Shown here piece after piece: positions 14,871 to 21,624 of a stretch of 22,948 bases of DNA (positions within the stretch are counted from its first letter, which is position 1; each line of letters begins with the position of its first letter). A program made the translations under genes and the position numbers. Source of the DNA: DASZTU01 sp035493835. GTDB taxonomy: Bacteria; Pseudomonadota; Alphaproteobacteria; Rhizobiales; Devosiaceae. The notes below the pieces were generated by a model. That model was given only the letters and a program-made list of their open reading frames with translations. It was not told the origin of the DNA and ran no database searches. The stretch lies in assembly GCA_035493835.1 (NCBI GenBank), contig DATJHO010000022.1, positions 1 to 22,948 of the forward strand, in the 5' to 3' direction.

Positions 14871-14983
14871 GACGGAGTGACATCGAGGACAGGGCGCGCA
14901 GGGGCTTTTTTGAACGATGAATGACATTGGGATGGCGCGAAGGCGCCAGCGCTTCTAATTATTGGTCATCCAGGAGGAAGACG

Positions 14984-15985
14984 ATGAGAGCAGTCTTGTG
15001 CGCCGCGCCCGGCGAATTGGCCTTGATCGATGCAACGCCACCGGCACTGCAGCCCGGCTGGGTCAGGGTCGGGATCCGGCATATCGGCATCTGCGGCACC
15101 GACTATCACATTTTCGAGGGCAGCCATCCCTTCCTCGAATATCCCCGCATCATGGGACACGAATTGTCGGGCGTGGTCCTGGACGCCAATGGCAGCACGA
15201 CGCTAGCGGCCGGCGACCCGGTGGTGATCAACCCCTATCTGCCCTGCTATCACTGCCCGGCCTGCCTCGAAGGCAAAACCAATTGCTGTGAGACGCTAAA
15301 AGTCATCGGCGTGCATGCCGATGGCGGCATGGCCGAAAAAATCACCATGCCTGAGGCCAATCTCTACCCCGCCGAGGGCATCAGCCTGCGCGACGCGGCG
15401 ATGGTCGAGTTCCTCTCGATCGGCGCGCACGCGGTGAGGCGCACCGAACTGAGGCCGGGCGCCCGCGTGCTCGTGGTGGGCGGCGGCCCGATCGGGCTCG
15501 GCGTCGCCTTTTTCGCCCGGATCGCCGGGGGCGAGGTGACGCTGCTCGATGCGGCGCCCGACAAGGTGGAATCCGCTCGCGCACTCGGCTTTGCCGCGGC
15601 GGGGCTCGATGATCTCGAAGGGGATGATTTCAAGGCCCGGAAGGGCACCGGGTTCGATGCCGTGTTCGATTCGACCGGCTCCATCAAGGCGATGAACCAG
15701 AGCCTCTTTCACGTCCGCTCGGGTGGCGCCTATACGCTTGTGGGCGTAATCAAGGGCGACCTTGTCTGGCCCGACCAGGAAATACACCGCCGCGAATTGA
15801 CCATCCGCGGCTCCCGCAACGCCACCAAGGCGGATTTCGAGCACGTCATGGCCTCGATCCGGAGCGGCCTCGTGCCCACCGACAAGCTTGCGACCCATGC
15901 GACAACGCTGGAGCGGGTTCCCCTCGACCTGCCGGTCTGGACGCATCAGCGGACGGGGCTCATCAAGGCGATCATCACGGTGTAG
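14984..15985 (+). CDS. Zinc-dependent medium-chain dehydrogenase, LgoD/RspB-like
   Basis: A 333-residue MDR-superfamily sugar-acid or polyol dehydrogenase. Catalytic zinc ligands are Cys37 (GICGTD), His59-Glu60 (GHE) and Glu142. The structural zinc site is Cys88, Cys91, Cys94 and Cys102 (CYHCPACLEGKTNCC). The NAD-binding fold has GGGPIG (166-171), with Asp189 at the end of strand 2 (TLLDA) favouring NAD. VIGVHADGGMAE and the C-terminal layout resemble E. coli L-galactonate oxidoreductase (LgoD/YjjN) and RspB. In this setting (uxaC, uxuB, kdgK, FCD regulator) oxidation of an aldonate such as L-galactonate to a keto-sugar acid is the likely role, by inference. ATG 14984 has an excellent site, CAGGAGGAAG. 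It is divergent from the regulator, with 256 bases between them that also hold a TGGCGC/GCGCCA hairpin (14933-14948). Confidence 0.88.
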   Translation: MRAVLCAAPGELALIDATPPALQPGWVRVGIRHIGICGTDYHIFEGSHPFLEYPRIMGHELSGVVLDANGSTTLAAGDPVVINPYLPCYHCPACLEGKTNCCETLKVIGVHADGGMAEKITMPEANLYPAEGISLRDAAMVEFLSIGAHAVRRTELRPGARVLVVGGGPIGLGVAFFARIAGGEVTLLDAAPDKVESARALGFAAAGLDDLEGDDFKARKGTGFDAVFDSTGSIKAMNQSLFHVRSGGAYTLVGVIKGDLVWPDQEIHRRELTIRGSRNATKADFEHVMASIRSGLVPTDKLATHATTLERVPLDLPVWTHQRTGLIKAIITV

Positions 15986-16043
15986 TCTTCTGCATCCTGG
16001 CCGCCCACAAAGCGGCCAGGACGACGAGTTTATGGAGGCAGGG

Positions 16044-16589
16044 ATGGAAGCGCCTGAAGCGGTGATCGACTTTTGGTTCGAGGAGCACGGCGAAAAGGAT
16101 TGGTGGGGCGCAGAGCCCGAGTTCGATCGTGAGGTCGCCGAGCGCTTCAGCGAAACGCACGCCCGCCTGGCCTTGGGGGAGGGCTTTTCCTGGAGGGGCA
16201 ACGCCCTGGGGCGGCTCGCCGAGATCATCGTGCTCGACCAGTTCTCCCGCCACCTTTATCGCAACGATCCGCGCGCCTTCGCGCAGGACGGCATGGCCCT
16301 GGTCCTGGCGCAGGAGGCCATCGCCGCCCGCAACGACCTGACACTGCGTCCGGTGCGCCGCATGTTCCTCTACATGCCGTTGCTGCATTCGGAATCGGTC
16401 GTGATCCACGAAGCCGCCCAACCGCTGTTCGCCGAACTGGACAGCGAGGGGTTCGTAGAGGCAGCGGCCGGCCATCTGGAGTGTGTCCGCCGCTTCGGCC
16501 GTTTCCCCAAGCGCAACGCGGCGCTGGGGCGCGAAACAACGCCTGAAGAACAGGCCTATCTTGCAGAAATCGGCGACCGCATGTTCTGA
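16044..16589 (+). CDS. DUF924 family protein
   Basis: A 181-residue soluble protein of the DUF924 family (all-helical, TPR-like; function unknown). Hallmarks are VIDFWFEEHGEKDWWGAEPEFD at the N-terminus (split here by residue 27), the motif LDQFSRHLYRNDPRAFAQD (64-82), FLYMPLLHSE, and the C-terminal FGRFPKRNAALGRETTPEE. ATG 16044 is preceded by GGAGGCAGGG; an in-frame ATG at 16032 would add four residues and contains part of that site. It lies 58 bases after the dehydrogenase gene and may be co-transcribed with it. Nothing in the sequence ties it to sugar metabolism. Confidence 0.9.
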   Translation: MEAPEAVIDFWFEEHGEKDWWGAEPEFDREVAERFSETHARLALGEGFSWRGNALGRLAEIIVLDQFSRHLYRNDPRAFAQDGMALVLAQEAIAARNDLTLRPVRRMFLYMPLLHSESVVIHEAAQPLFAELDSEGFVEAAAGHLECVRRFGRFPKRNAALGRETTPEEQAYLAEIGDRMF

Positions 16590-16600
16590 CCGGCGCCCAA

Positions 16601-16693
16601 AGCGTTTCCAGGAAAAGTGGCTACCACTTTTCCGGTTCGGAAACGCGACACAACAAAGACTTGGAGATCGATCAGCGTTTCCCCGAAACGGTG
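16601..16693. repeat. Rhizobiales-type intergenic palindromic element
   Basis: A compact three-hairpin element: outer arms GCGTTTCC (16602-16609) and GGAAACGC (16639-16646), inner arms GGAAAAGTGG (16611-16620) and CCACTTTTCC (16624-16633), then a linker with ACAACAAAGA and a second hairpin CAGCGTTTC/GAAACGGTG (16673-16681 and 16685-16693). The pattern GCGTTTCCAGGAAAAGTGG...TTTTCCGG...GGAAACGCGACA, followed by a second GCGTTTC hairpin, is a recurrent intergenic repeat in Rhizobiales genomes as I remember them. It lies between the DUF924 gene and a small membrane protein gene. Confidence 0.7.
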
Positions 16694-16749
16694 AACGGCT
16701 CCGGCAACCATGCCGACGCCCCATCGTTGCCCTCCCCAGGAGGTGCAAG

Positions 16750-16932
16750 ATGGAAAATCTCGTGCAGCTGCCGTGGCTTCTCGCCGTTATCGGCTTCGTC
16801 GTGCTCGGCGCGGGGATCGCATATGGCGTTGCGGTCACGCGCCGCCGGACGCCGGTGGAGCGCGAACTCACCGCCGCCGGTACCCGCCGCGTCTATCGCG
16901 AAGAGGAACGCGCCAAGAGCGATGACGACTGA
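16750..16932 (+). CDS. Small single-pass membrane protein, hypothetical
   Basis: A 60-residue protein that I do not recognise. Residues about 6-29 form one hydrophobic helix (LPWLLAVIGFVVLGAGIAYG). A basic juxtamembrane stretch (TRRRTPVERE) and a charged tail (RRVYREEERAKSDDD) follow, predicting N-out/C-in topology. The ribosome site AGGAGGTG at ideal distance before ATG 16750 makes it a credible real gene despite its size. It ends directly at the stop codon of the convergent kdgK gene, with no bases between. Similar short helix-plus-charged-tail proteins are common hypothetical genes in Devosia-like genomes; the function is unknown. Confidence 0.75.
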   Translation: MENLVQLPWLLAVIGFVVLGAGIAYGVAVTRRRTPVERELTAAGTRRVYREEERAKSDDD

Positions 16933-17838
16933 TCAGGCAACCAGTGCCGGATCGACCAATGCGCCGCGATGGCCGATGACGATGCCGGCGACGCCATGGG
17001 CTGCCCGCGCAGCCTCGACAGGATCGGCGCCGGTGAGGCGGGCGGCGAGATAGGCCCCGTTGAAAGAATCGCCAGCGCCCGTGGCATCGACCACTTTTCC
17101 GGCCGTTGCCGAGACCTGTTCGCGCCGGTCGCCGAAGCCGACATGGGCGGGATCGCCTCCGTCCTTGACCACCACTTCGCCAACCCCGAGTCCGAGATAG
17201 CGCTCAAGCGTGGCGGCGGGGCTGGCATCGCCGAACGTCGCCTTTTCGTCGGGAAAAGTCGGCAGCACGATGTCGCTGACCGAGGCGGCCACCGTATGCA
17301 CGGCGCCCATCGTGGCGAGCGATTTCCAGAGCGCTGGCCGCGCATTGGGATCGAAGGCGATCAGCGAGCCGGCATTACGCGCCGCAACGATGGCCTTGAG
17401 CAACCGCCCGCGCGCCCGCGGCAACAGGATCGCCAGCGTGATGCCGGAAAAATAGACGAGGGCGGCGCCCTCGAAAGCGGCCTTGAGCGCCGCCGGATCG
17501 TCGGCCAGCAGCCGCGCAGCTGAATTTTCCCGCCAATAGGTGAAGTGCCGGTCACCGTCCTGCTGGTGGATCATGTAGAGGCCGGGGCGGCGCTCGGGGA
17601 TCGTCTGGATGTGGGCCGTGCCGATCCCGTGGGCGCTCAGGAATTGGCGCATTTCGGTCGAATAGGCGTCGGTGCCAAGGGCGGTCACGTAGTCGGTCGA
17701 CCACTCGGCCGGCAGCCGGGCGCGGGCGTACCAGATGCTGTTGAGCGTGTCGCCGGCAAAGCCCATCCGGTACTGATGCGCCTCGCCTCCCGAGAGCTCG
17801 ATCATGCACTCGCCGACGCTCACGAACCGTTTTGCCAT
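16933..17838 (-). CDS. kdgK: 2-keto-3-deoxygluconate kinase (PfkB family)
   Basis: A 301-residue sugar kinase that phosphorylates 2-keto-3-deoxygluconate to KDPG, the last committed step of hexuronate breakdown before the aldolase. Seen: N-terminal VSVGECMIEL, the substrate region MGFAGDTLNSIWYARA (25-40), YWRENSAAR (101-109) as in KDG kinases, and the PfkB signature DATGAGDSFNGAYLAARL (251-268) with catalytic base Asp257 and anion hole GAG. ATG 17838 has AAGG upstream; longer in-frame starts run into the divergent uxuB promoter and are rejected. Divergent placement from uxuB (172-base gap) supports the pathway call over other PfkB kinases. It abuts the small membrane protein gene tail to tail. 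Confidence 0.92.
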   Translation of the reverse strand: MAKRFVSVGECMIELSGGEAHQYRMGFAGDTLNSIWYARARLPAEWSTDYVTALGTDAYSTEMRQFLSAHGIGTAHIQTIPERRPGLYMIHQQDGDRHFTYWRENSAARLLADDPAALKAAFEGAALVYFSGITLAILLPRARGRLLKAIVAARNAGSLIAFDPNARPALWKSLATMGAVHTVAASVSDIVLPTFPDEKATFGDASPAATLERYLGLGVGEVVVKDGGDPAHVGFGDRREQVSATAGKVVDATGAGDSFNGAYLAARLTGADPVEAARAAHGVAGIVIGHRGALVDPALVA

Positions 17839-17949
17839 TCGCCTTGTCCCAAAGTTCACCGCCGTGCTTATGCCGGGGATGGCGGCGCGGCGCAACTTCG
17901 AGCCGCAGGCCGCGCCCGAACGATTGCTCTTGGCAGCAGCTTGTGCGAT

Positions 17950-17979
17950 TTGCCTTTTTACCCGCCCCTCAACTATGGT
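17950..17979 (+). promoter_or_regulatory. Possible promoter of uxuB
   Basis: TTGCCT (17950-17955), an 18-base spacer and TATGGT (17974-17979) give a weak sigma-70 match, 4 of 6 in each box. It lies in the divergent kdgK-uxuB gap. The predicted start would fall about 25 bases before the uxuB ATG. No palindrome shared with the upstream regions of uxaC or the dehydrogenase gene was found by eye. Confidence 0.3.
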
Positions 17980-17999
17980 CCCCCTGTTCGTTTGGGGGA
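17979..17999 (+). promoter_or_regulatory. Hairpin covering the uxuB ribosome site
   Basis: TCCCCC (17979-17984) and GGGGGA (17994-17999) form a perfect 6-base stem with a 9-base loop. The right arm is the only Shine-Dalgarno-like run before the uxuB ATG at 18011. If transcripts begin upstream of 17979, this stem would hide the ribosome site; if they begin at the predicted start near 17986, it cannot form. It may equally be a protein-binding site. Confidence 0.3.
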
Positions 18000-18010
18000 A
18001 ATACCTTGCC

Positions 18011-19489
18011 ATGCTCCGTCTAAGCACTGCCAATCTTCACGCCCTTGCCCCGCAAGTGGCGCAGCCGGCCTATGATCGGTCCGCAATATCGCCGGGCATC
18101 GTGCATCTCGGTATCGGGGCGTTTCATCGCGCCCATATGGCAGTCTATGTCCAGCACCTTCTCCCCAAGGCGCCGAACTGGGCGATCGTTGGAGCAAGCC
18201 TCAGGCGGCCGGACACCAAGGAGGCGCTGACCCCGCAGGACGGCCTCTATACCGTCGCGGTCCGCGATGCGTCCGGCACCAAATGCGAGGTGATCGGCTC
18301 GATCGTGGGCATTCTCGATGCCAACCAGGAGCGTGTCCGGCTGCTCGAGGTGATGTCACATCCGGCGATCGGCATCATTTCGCTCACGGTCACGGAAAAG
18401 GGCTATTGCCACGATCCAGCGACGGGCGAGCTCGATGAAAAGCACCCCGATATCGTCCACGACCTGGCCGATCCCGAAAATCCCGTCAGCGCGCCGGGCC
18501 TTGTCGTTGCGGCAATCGAGCGCCGGCAGCAGGCGGGCGTGTCGCCCTTTGCGGTGATGAGCTGCGACAACCTGCCATCGAACGGCAAGACCGTGGCGCG
18601 CATTGTCGGCCGCCTGGCCGAACTGCGTTCGCCCCAGTTGGGCGCCTATGTGCGGGAGCACATCGCGTTTCCCTCGACCATGGTCGATCGCATCGCACCG
18701 GCGACCACCGATGCCGATCGCGAGGCGATTGGCGAAATGATCGGGCTGGAGGATGCCTGGCCGATCATGACCGAACCCTTCACCCAGTGGGTTGTCGAGG
18801 ACCATTTCCCCTCGGGGCGGCCGCCCTTCGAGGAGGTCGGCGTCGAGCTCGTTCGCGACGTCGAGCCCTATGAGCGCATGAAGCTCAGGATGCTGAACGG
18901 CGCCCATTCGAGCCTCGCCTATCTCGGTTACCTTGCCGGCCACGAATATGTGTCGCAGGTGATGGAGGAGCCCGAATTCGCCCGTCTCGTCCGGGACCTG
19001 ATGACGTTCGAGGTGATCCCGACGCTCCATTTGCCTGGCGTCGACCTGATCAAATATCGCGACCAGCTGCTGGCCCGCTTCTCCAATCCGGCGCTCAAGC
19101 ATCGCACCTGGCAGATCGCCATGGACGGCACCCAGAAACTGCCGCAGCGCCTGCTCGGCACCATTCGCGACCGGCTGCAGGCGCGCGAGCCGATCACGAG
19201 GCTCGCGCTGGGCGTTGCCGCCTGGATGCGCTACGTCACCGGCATCGACGAATACGGCCAGCCGATTGACGTCAAGGACCCGTTGGCCAAGCGCCTGCGC
19301 GCCATCGCCGATGCCTCGCATAACGAGCCGATCCGCCTCGCGGTGGGCATGCTGACCGTGAGCGAGGTCTTCGGCACCGACCTGGCGAGCAACGAGGAGT
19401 TCCGCGAGACCGTAACCGCCCACCTCAAATCGCTGCTCGAAAACGGCAGCGCCGCGACGGTTGCTGCGGTGGTGCGCTCGTTGCGCTGA
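18011..19489 (+). CDS. uxuB: Fructuronate reductase / mannitol dehydrogenase family (UxuB)
   Basis: A 492-residue polyol-specific long-chain dehydrogenase. The N-terminal NAD site GIVHLGIGAFHRAH (29-42) and the catalytic triad Lys291-x4-Asn296-x2-His299 (KLRMLNGAH) are intact, as is SCDNLPSNG, a conserved family motif. Family members reduce fructuronate to mannonate (UxuB) or act on mannitol, arabinitol or similar polyols; sequence alone does not separate them well. The kdgK gene divergent from it and uxaC in the same window favour fructuronate reductase (EC 1.1.1.57). ATG 18011 follows a GGGGGAAA run; the frame is open back to 17804, but the extra part reads through the kdgK gene and the promoter region. 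No mannonate dehydratase gene is seen nearby. Confidence 0.9.
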   Translation: MLRLSTANLHALAPQVAQPAYDRSAISPGIVHLGIGAFHRAHMAVYVQHLLPKAPNWAIVGASLRRPDTKEALTPQDGLYTVAVRDASGTKCEVIGSIVGILDANQERVRLLEVMSHPAIGIISLTVTEKGYCHDPATGELDEKHPDIVHDLADPENPVSAPGLVVAAIERRQQAGVSPFAVMSCDNLPSNGKTVARIVGRLAELRSPQLGAYVREHIAFPSTMVDRIAPATTDADREAIGEMIGLEDAWPIMTEPFTQWVVEDHFPSGRPPFEEVGVELVRDVEPYERMKLRMLNGAHSSLAYLGYLAGHEYVSQVMEEPEFARLVRDLMTFEVIPTLHLPGVDLIKYRDQLLARFSNPALKHRTWQIAMDGTQKLPQRLLGTIRDRLQAREPITRLALGVAAWMRYVTGIDEYGQPIDVKDPLAKRLRAIADASHNEPIRLAVGMLTVSEVFGTDLASNEEFRETVTAHLKSLLENGSAATVAAVVRSLR

Positions 19490-19541
19490 GGCCATCGGGC
19501 CGCGGGTGGTCCCATGCTCTGAGATAGGCACAAAGGTCTGT

Positions 19542-19669
19542 GCACTTGGCGACCCCTCACCACCCTGACCCTCTCCCCAGAGGGGCGAGGGGACGAGGGA
19601 GCCGCATGAAAAACCCTCGCCGCTTTGGGGAGAGGGTGGCCGGCAGGCCGGTGAGGGGTAGCCAAGTGC
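19542..19669. repeat. Long imperfect inverted repeat between convergent genes
   Basis: The left arm (from 19542) reads GCACTTGGC-x-ACCCCTCACC then ACCCTCTCCCC; the right arm (19628-19669) reads GGGGAGAGGGT...GGTGAGGGGT-x-GCCAAGTGC. Three blocks pair across about 50 bases that are themselves G-rich (AGAGGGGCGAGGGGACGAGGGAG). It fills the gap between uxuB and the amidohydrolase gene (241 bases, no gene) and probably ends both transcripts. CCCTCACC...CCCTCTCCCC elements of this type are common between genes in proteobacteria. Confidence 0.7.
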
Positions 19670-19730
19670 GAGTGGCCCCGCCTAAGCACCGTTCTTGCAG
19701 TCCCCCGATAGCGCTCCGTCCCTTCCGGCC

Positions 19731-20516
19731 TTAATCGAACGGAATCGGTTCCGGGCTGGTGCGCGCCGCCTCGAGGCATTGCGCCAGCAGCCGTGCCCAG
19801 CGGGCGACGCCGTCGGGTTCGAGGATCTCGTCGTGGCGGATCTCGATCATTGTCGAGTTAAGGCCGCGGCCGTCGCCGTGATGCTCGATCGTATAGGTCA
19901 CGCCATTGAGCCCGGCATAGGGCTCGTTCCAGCCGACATTGAGAGATGGCTCGGCCGCGGTAAGGGCCGCGAGCAGGCGCTTGGTGTAGGCGCTGTTGAG
20001 CCCATGGATCAGGCCGATCGGCCAAGGCCGCGGCACTCCTCTGAAGACCGGCGTATAGGAGTGCATGCAGACGAGAACCGTCTCCCGGCCCAGATTGGCG
20101 CGCTGGTCGAGAGCGGCATCGATCGCGGCGTGGAACGGGGCGTGAAATTCGGCGATCCGGCGCGCCCGTTCATCCTCCCCGAGGTTACGATTGCCGGGAA
20201 TCTCGGTGAATTCGCTTACGGGCACGATAAGGCCGGGCGCCGTTTCGGCCCGGTTGCAATCGACAAGAAGCCGGGAAACGGTCGAATGGACCAGCGGCGC
20301 GTCAAGGAGGTCGCTGAGGAGCAACGATACGGCGAGCGCGCCTGGGTCCCAGGCGATGTGCCGCAAGCGGTCGACGGCGCTGAGCCCCAGCCCGTCGTAC
20401 CGGTTCGGCATGCGGTTGGACGCATGGTCGCACACCAGTAGGAACGGCCCGCGGCCAAAAGGGTTGATCGTCATCACCGGCCGCAGTGGCCGTCCGGTAG
20501 CGCCTGGTGAATTCAT
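19731..20516 (-). CDS. N-formylglutamate amidohydrolase family protein
   Basis: A 261-residue protein of the FGase/HutG family. Conserved blocks are LLVCDHASNRMP (26-37), HIAWDPGA (53-60), VSRLLVDCNR (80-89), FHAPFHAAID, VCMHSYTPVF and YTIEHHGDGRGLNSTMIEIRHD, which supply the His, Asp and Glu metal ligands. N-formylglutamate amidohydrolase releases formate and glutamate in one branch of histidine breakdown, but many alphaproteobacterial members sit outside hut operons and have untested roles. No hut gene is next to it; the urocanase-like gene is 18 kb away. ATG 20516 was chosen for the AGGCAGGG just before it; ATG 20534 is an alternative six residues upstream. Confidence 0.87.
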   Translation of the reverse strand: MNSPGATGRPLRPVMTINPFGRGPFLLVCDHASNRMPNRYDGLGLSAVDRLRHIAWDPGALAVSLLLSDLLDAPLVHSTVSRLLVDCNRAETAPGLIVPVSEFTEIPGNRNLGEDERARRIAEFHAPFHAAIDAALDQRANLGRETVLVCMHSYTPVFRGVPRPWPIGLIHGLNSAYTKRLLAALTAAEPSLNVGWNEPYAGLNGVTYTIEHHGDGRGLNSTMIEIRHDEILEPDGVARWARLLAQCLEAARTSPEPIPFD

Positions 20517-20655
20517 CCCTGCCTGACGGTCCATGTGTGCCCCGGCTTGGCTCGCGCGCCAGGGTTCCCCTGCGCTCGCCCCGCCCAACATGAGCGGCAG
20601 GGCTGCCCCCTGTCAAATCCGGATCGTGACCGGCAAGAGGGCGGAGGGAGGCCAC

Positions 20656-21513
20656 TCAGTCGATCGTGGGATCGCGAAGGAATTCCTTGGCGGTGAGCAC
20701 AATCTTTCGGTCTACGTCCCCGATCTTTTCCGGGTCCTTGCTCGCGTAATCGAGCTGCCCAAGCACCGAGCGGATGACGTTAATGCGGGCCCGCCGCTTG
20801 TCGTTGGCCAGGATCACGGTCCAAGGGGCAAAATCCGTATCGGTCTTCTCCAGCATGATGTCGCGCGCCTTTGAATAGGCGTCCCAGCGCGGCAGGGCCT
20901 CCATGTCGATCGGCGAGAGCTTCCACACTTTTAGCGGATCATGCCGCCGGTCGTGAAAGCGCTTGAGCTGCATTTCCCGGCCGATCGACAGCCAGAATTT
21001 AAAGAAGTGAATGCCGTCATTGACGATCATCCGCTCGAAATGCGGCACTTCCTCAAGAAAATGCGCCGTCTGTTCCGGCGTACAGAACCCGAGGACCGGT
21101 TCGACGCCGGCTCTGTTGTACCATGAGCGGTCGTAGAGCACGCTCTCGCTCGCCGCCGGGAAATAGTCGACGTAGCGCTGGAAATACCACTGGGTTTGCT
21201 CCCGGTCGCTCGGCTTGGGCAGTGCGACGTGGATGTTGTAGCGGGGGTTGAGGAATTCGAGGTAGGTCTGGATTGCACCGCCCTTGCCGGCCGCGTCGCG
21301 CCCTTCGAACACCATGATGATGCGCTCGCCGGATTTGCGCAGCTGCTCGCCCAACACCACCAGTTCCGCCTGCAATGCGGCGACAGTCTGCTTATACTCG
21401 TCCCAGTCGAGCTTGGCGTCATAGGGATAGCCGCCCGAGCGGAGGGCGGCAGTACGGATCGATTTCGGCAGTTTGAGATCGTCAATGTTGAAGTTGTCGA
21501 GCAAGTCGTTCAT
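20656..21513 (-). CDS. ppk2: Polyphosphate kinase 2 (PPK2 family)
   Basis: A 285-residue cytoplasmic kinase that moves phosphate between polyphosphate and nucleoside di- or triphosphates. Walker A FEGRDAAGKGG (69-79), the Walker B-like SVLYDRSWYNRAGVEPV (124-140), and the lid RFHDRRHDPLKVWKLSPID (185-203) are all intact. It is a single-domain form with the sequence style of class I PPK2 (nucleoside diphosphate to triphosphate or the reverse), though class cannot be fixed by eye. ATG 21513 follows GAGGAG at good distance. It is divergent from a PhoR-type sensor kinase with only 111 bases between, which suggests a link with phosphate supply. I see no clear PHO box in that gap. Confidence 0.94.
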   Translation of the reverse strand: MNDLLDNFNIDDLKLPKSIRTAALRSGGYPYDAKLDWDEYKQTVAALQAELVVLGEQLRKSGERIIMVFEGRDAAGKGGAIQTYLEFLNPRYNIHVALPKPSDREQTQWYFQRYVDYFPAASESVLYDRSWYNRAGVEPVLGFCTPEQTAHFLEEVPHFERMIVNDGIHFFKFWLSIGREMQLKRFHDRRHDPLKVWKLSPIDMEALPRWDAYSKARDIMLEKTDTDFAPWTVILANDKRRARINVIRSVLGQLDYASKDPEKIGDVDRKIVLTAKEFLRDPTID

Positions 21514-21624
21514 CGGATGTCTCCTCGGTCGATCCGGCCGCTGGATTTCGTCGGGATGCAAGATCCGGATGACGACTCGGCTTTTAGGTCGTAAACGCAC
21601 ACTGCATTTGGAGCGTAACCTAGG

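Noticed and set aside
14728..14883. Longer start for the FCD regulator (GTG inside GGAGGAGGTG or the upstream ATG at 14883)
   Set aside because: The GTG sits within its own Shine-Dalgarno run, and the upstream extension is low-complexity and overlaps a coding-like remnant in another frame.
21514..21624. PHO box between ppk2 and phoR
   Set aside because: No pair of CTGTCAT-like repeats with 4-base spacing is visible.
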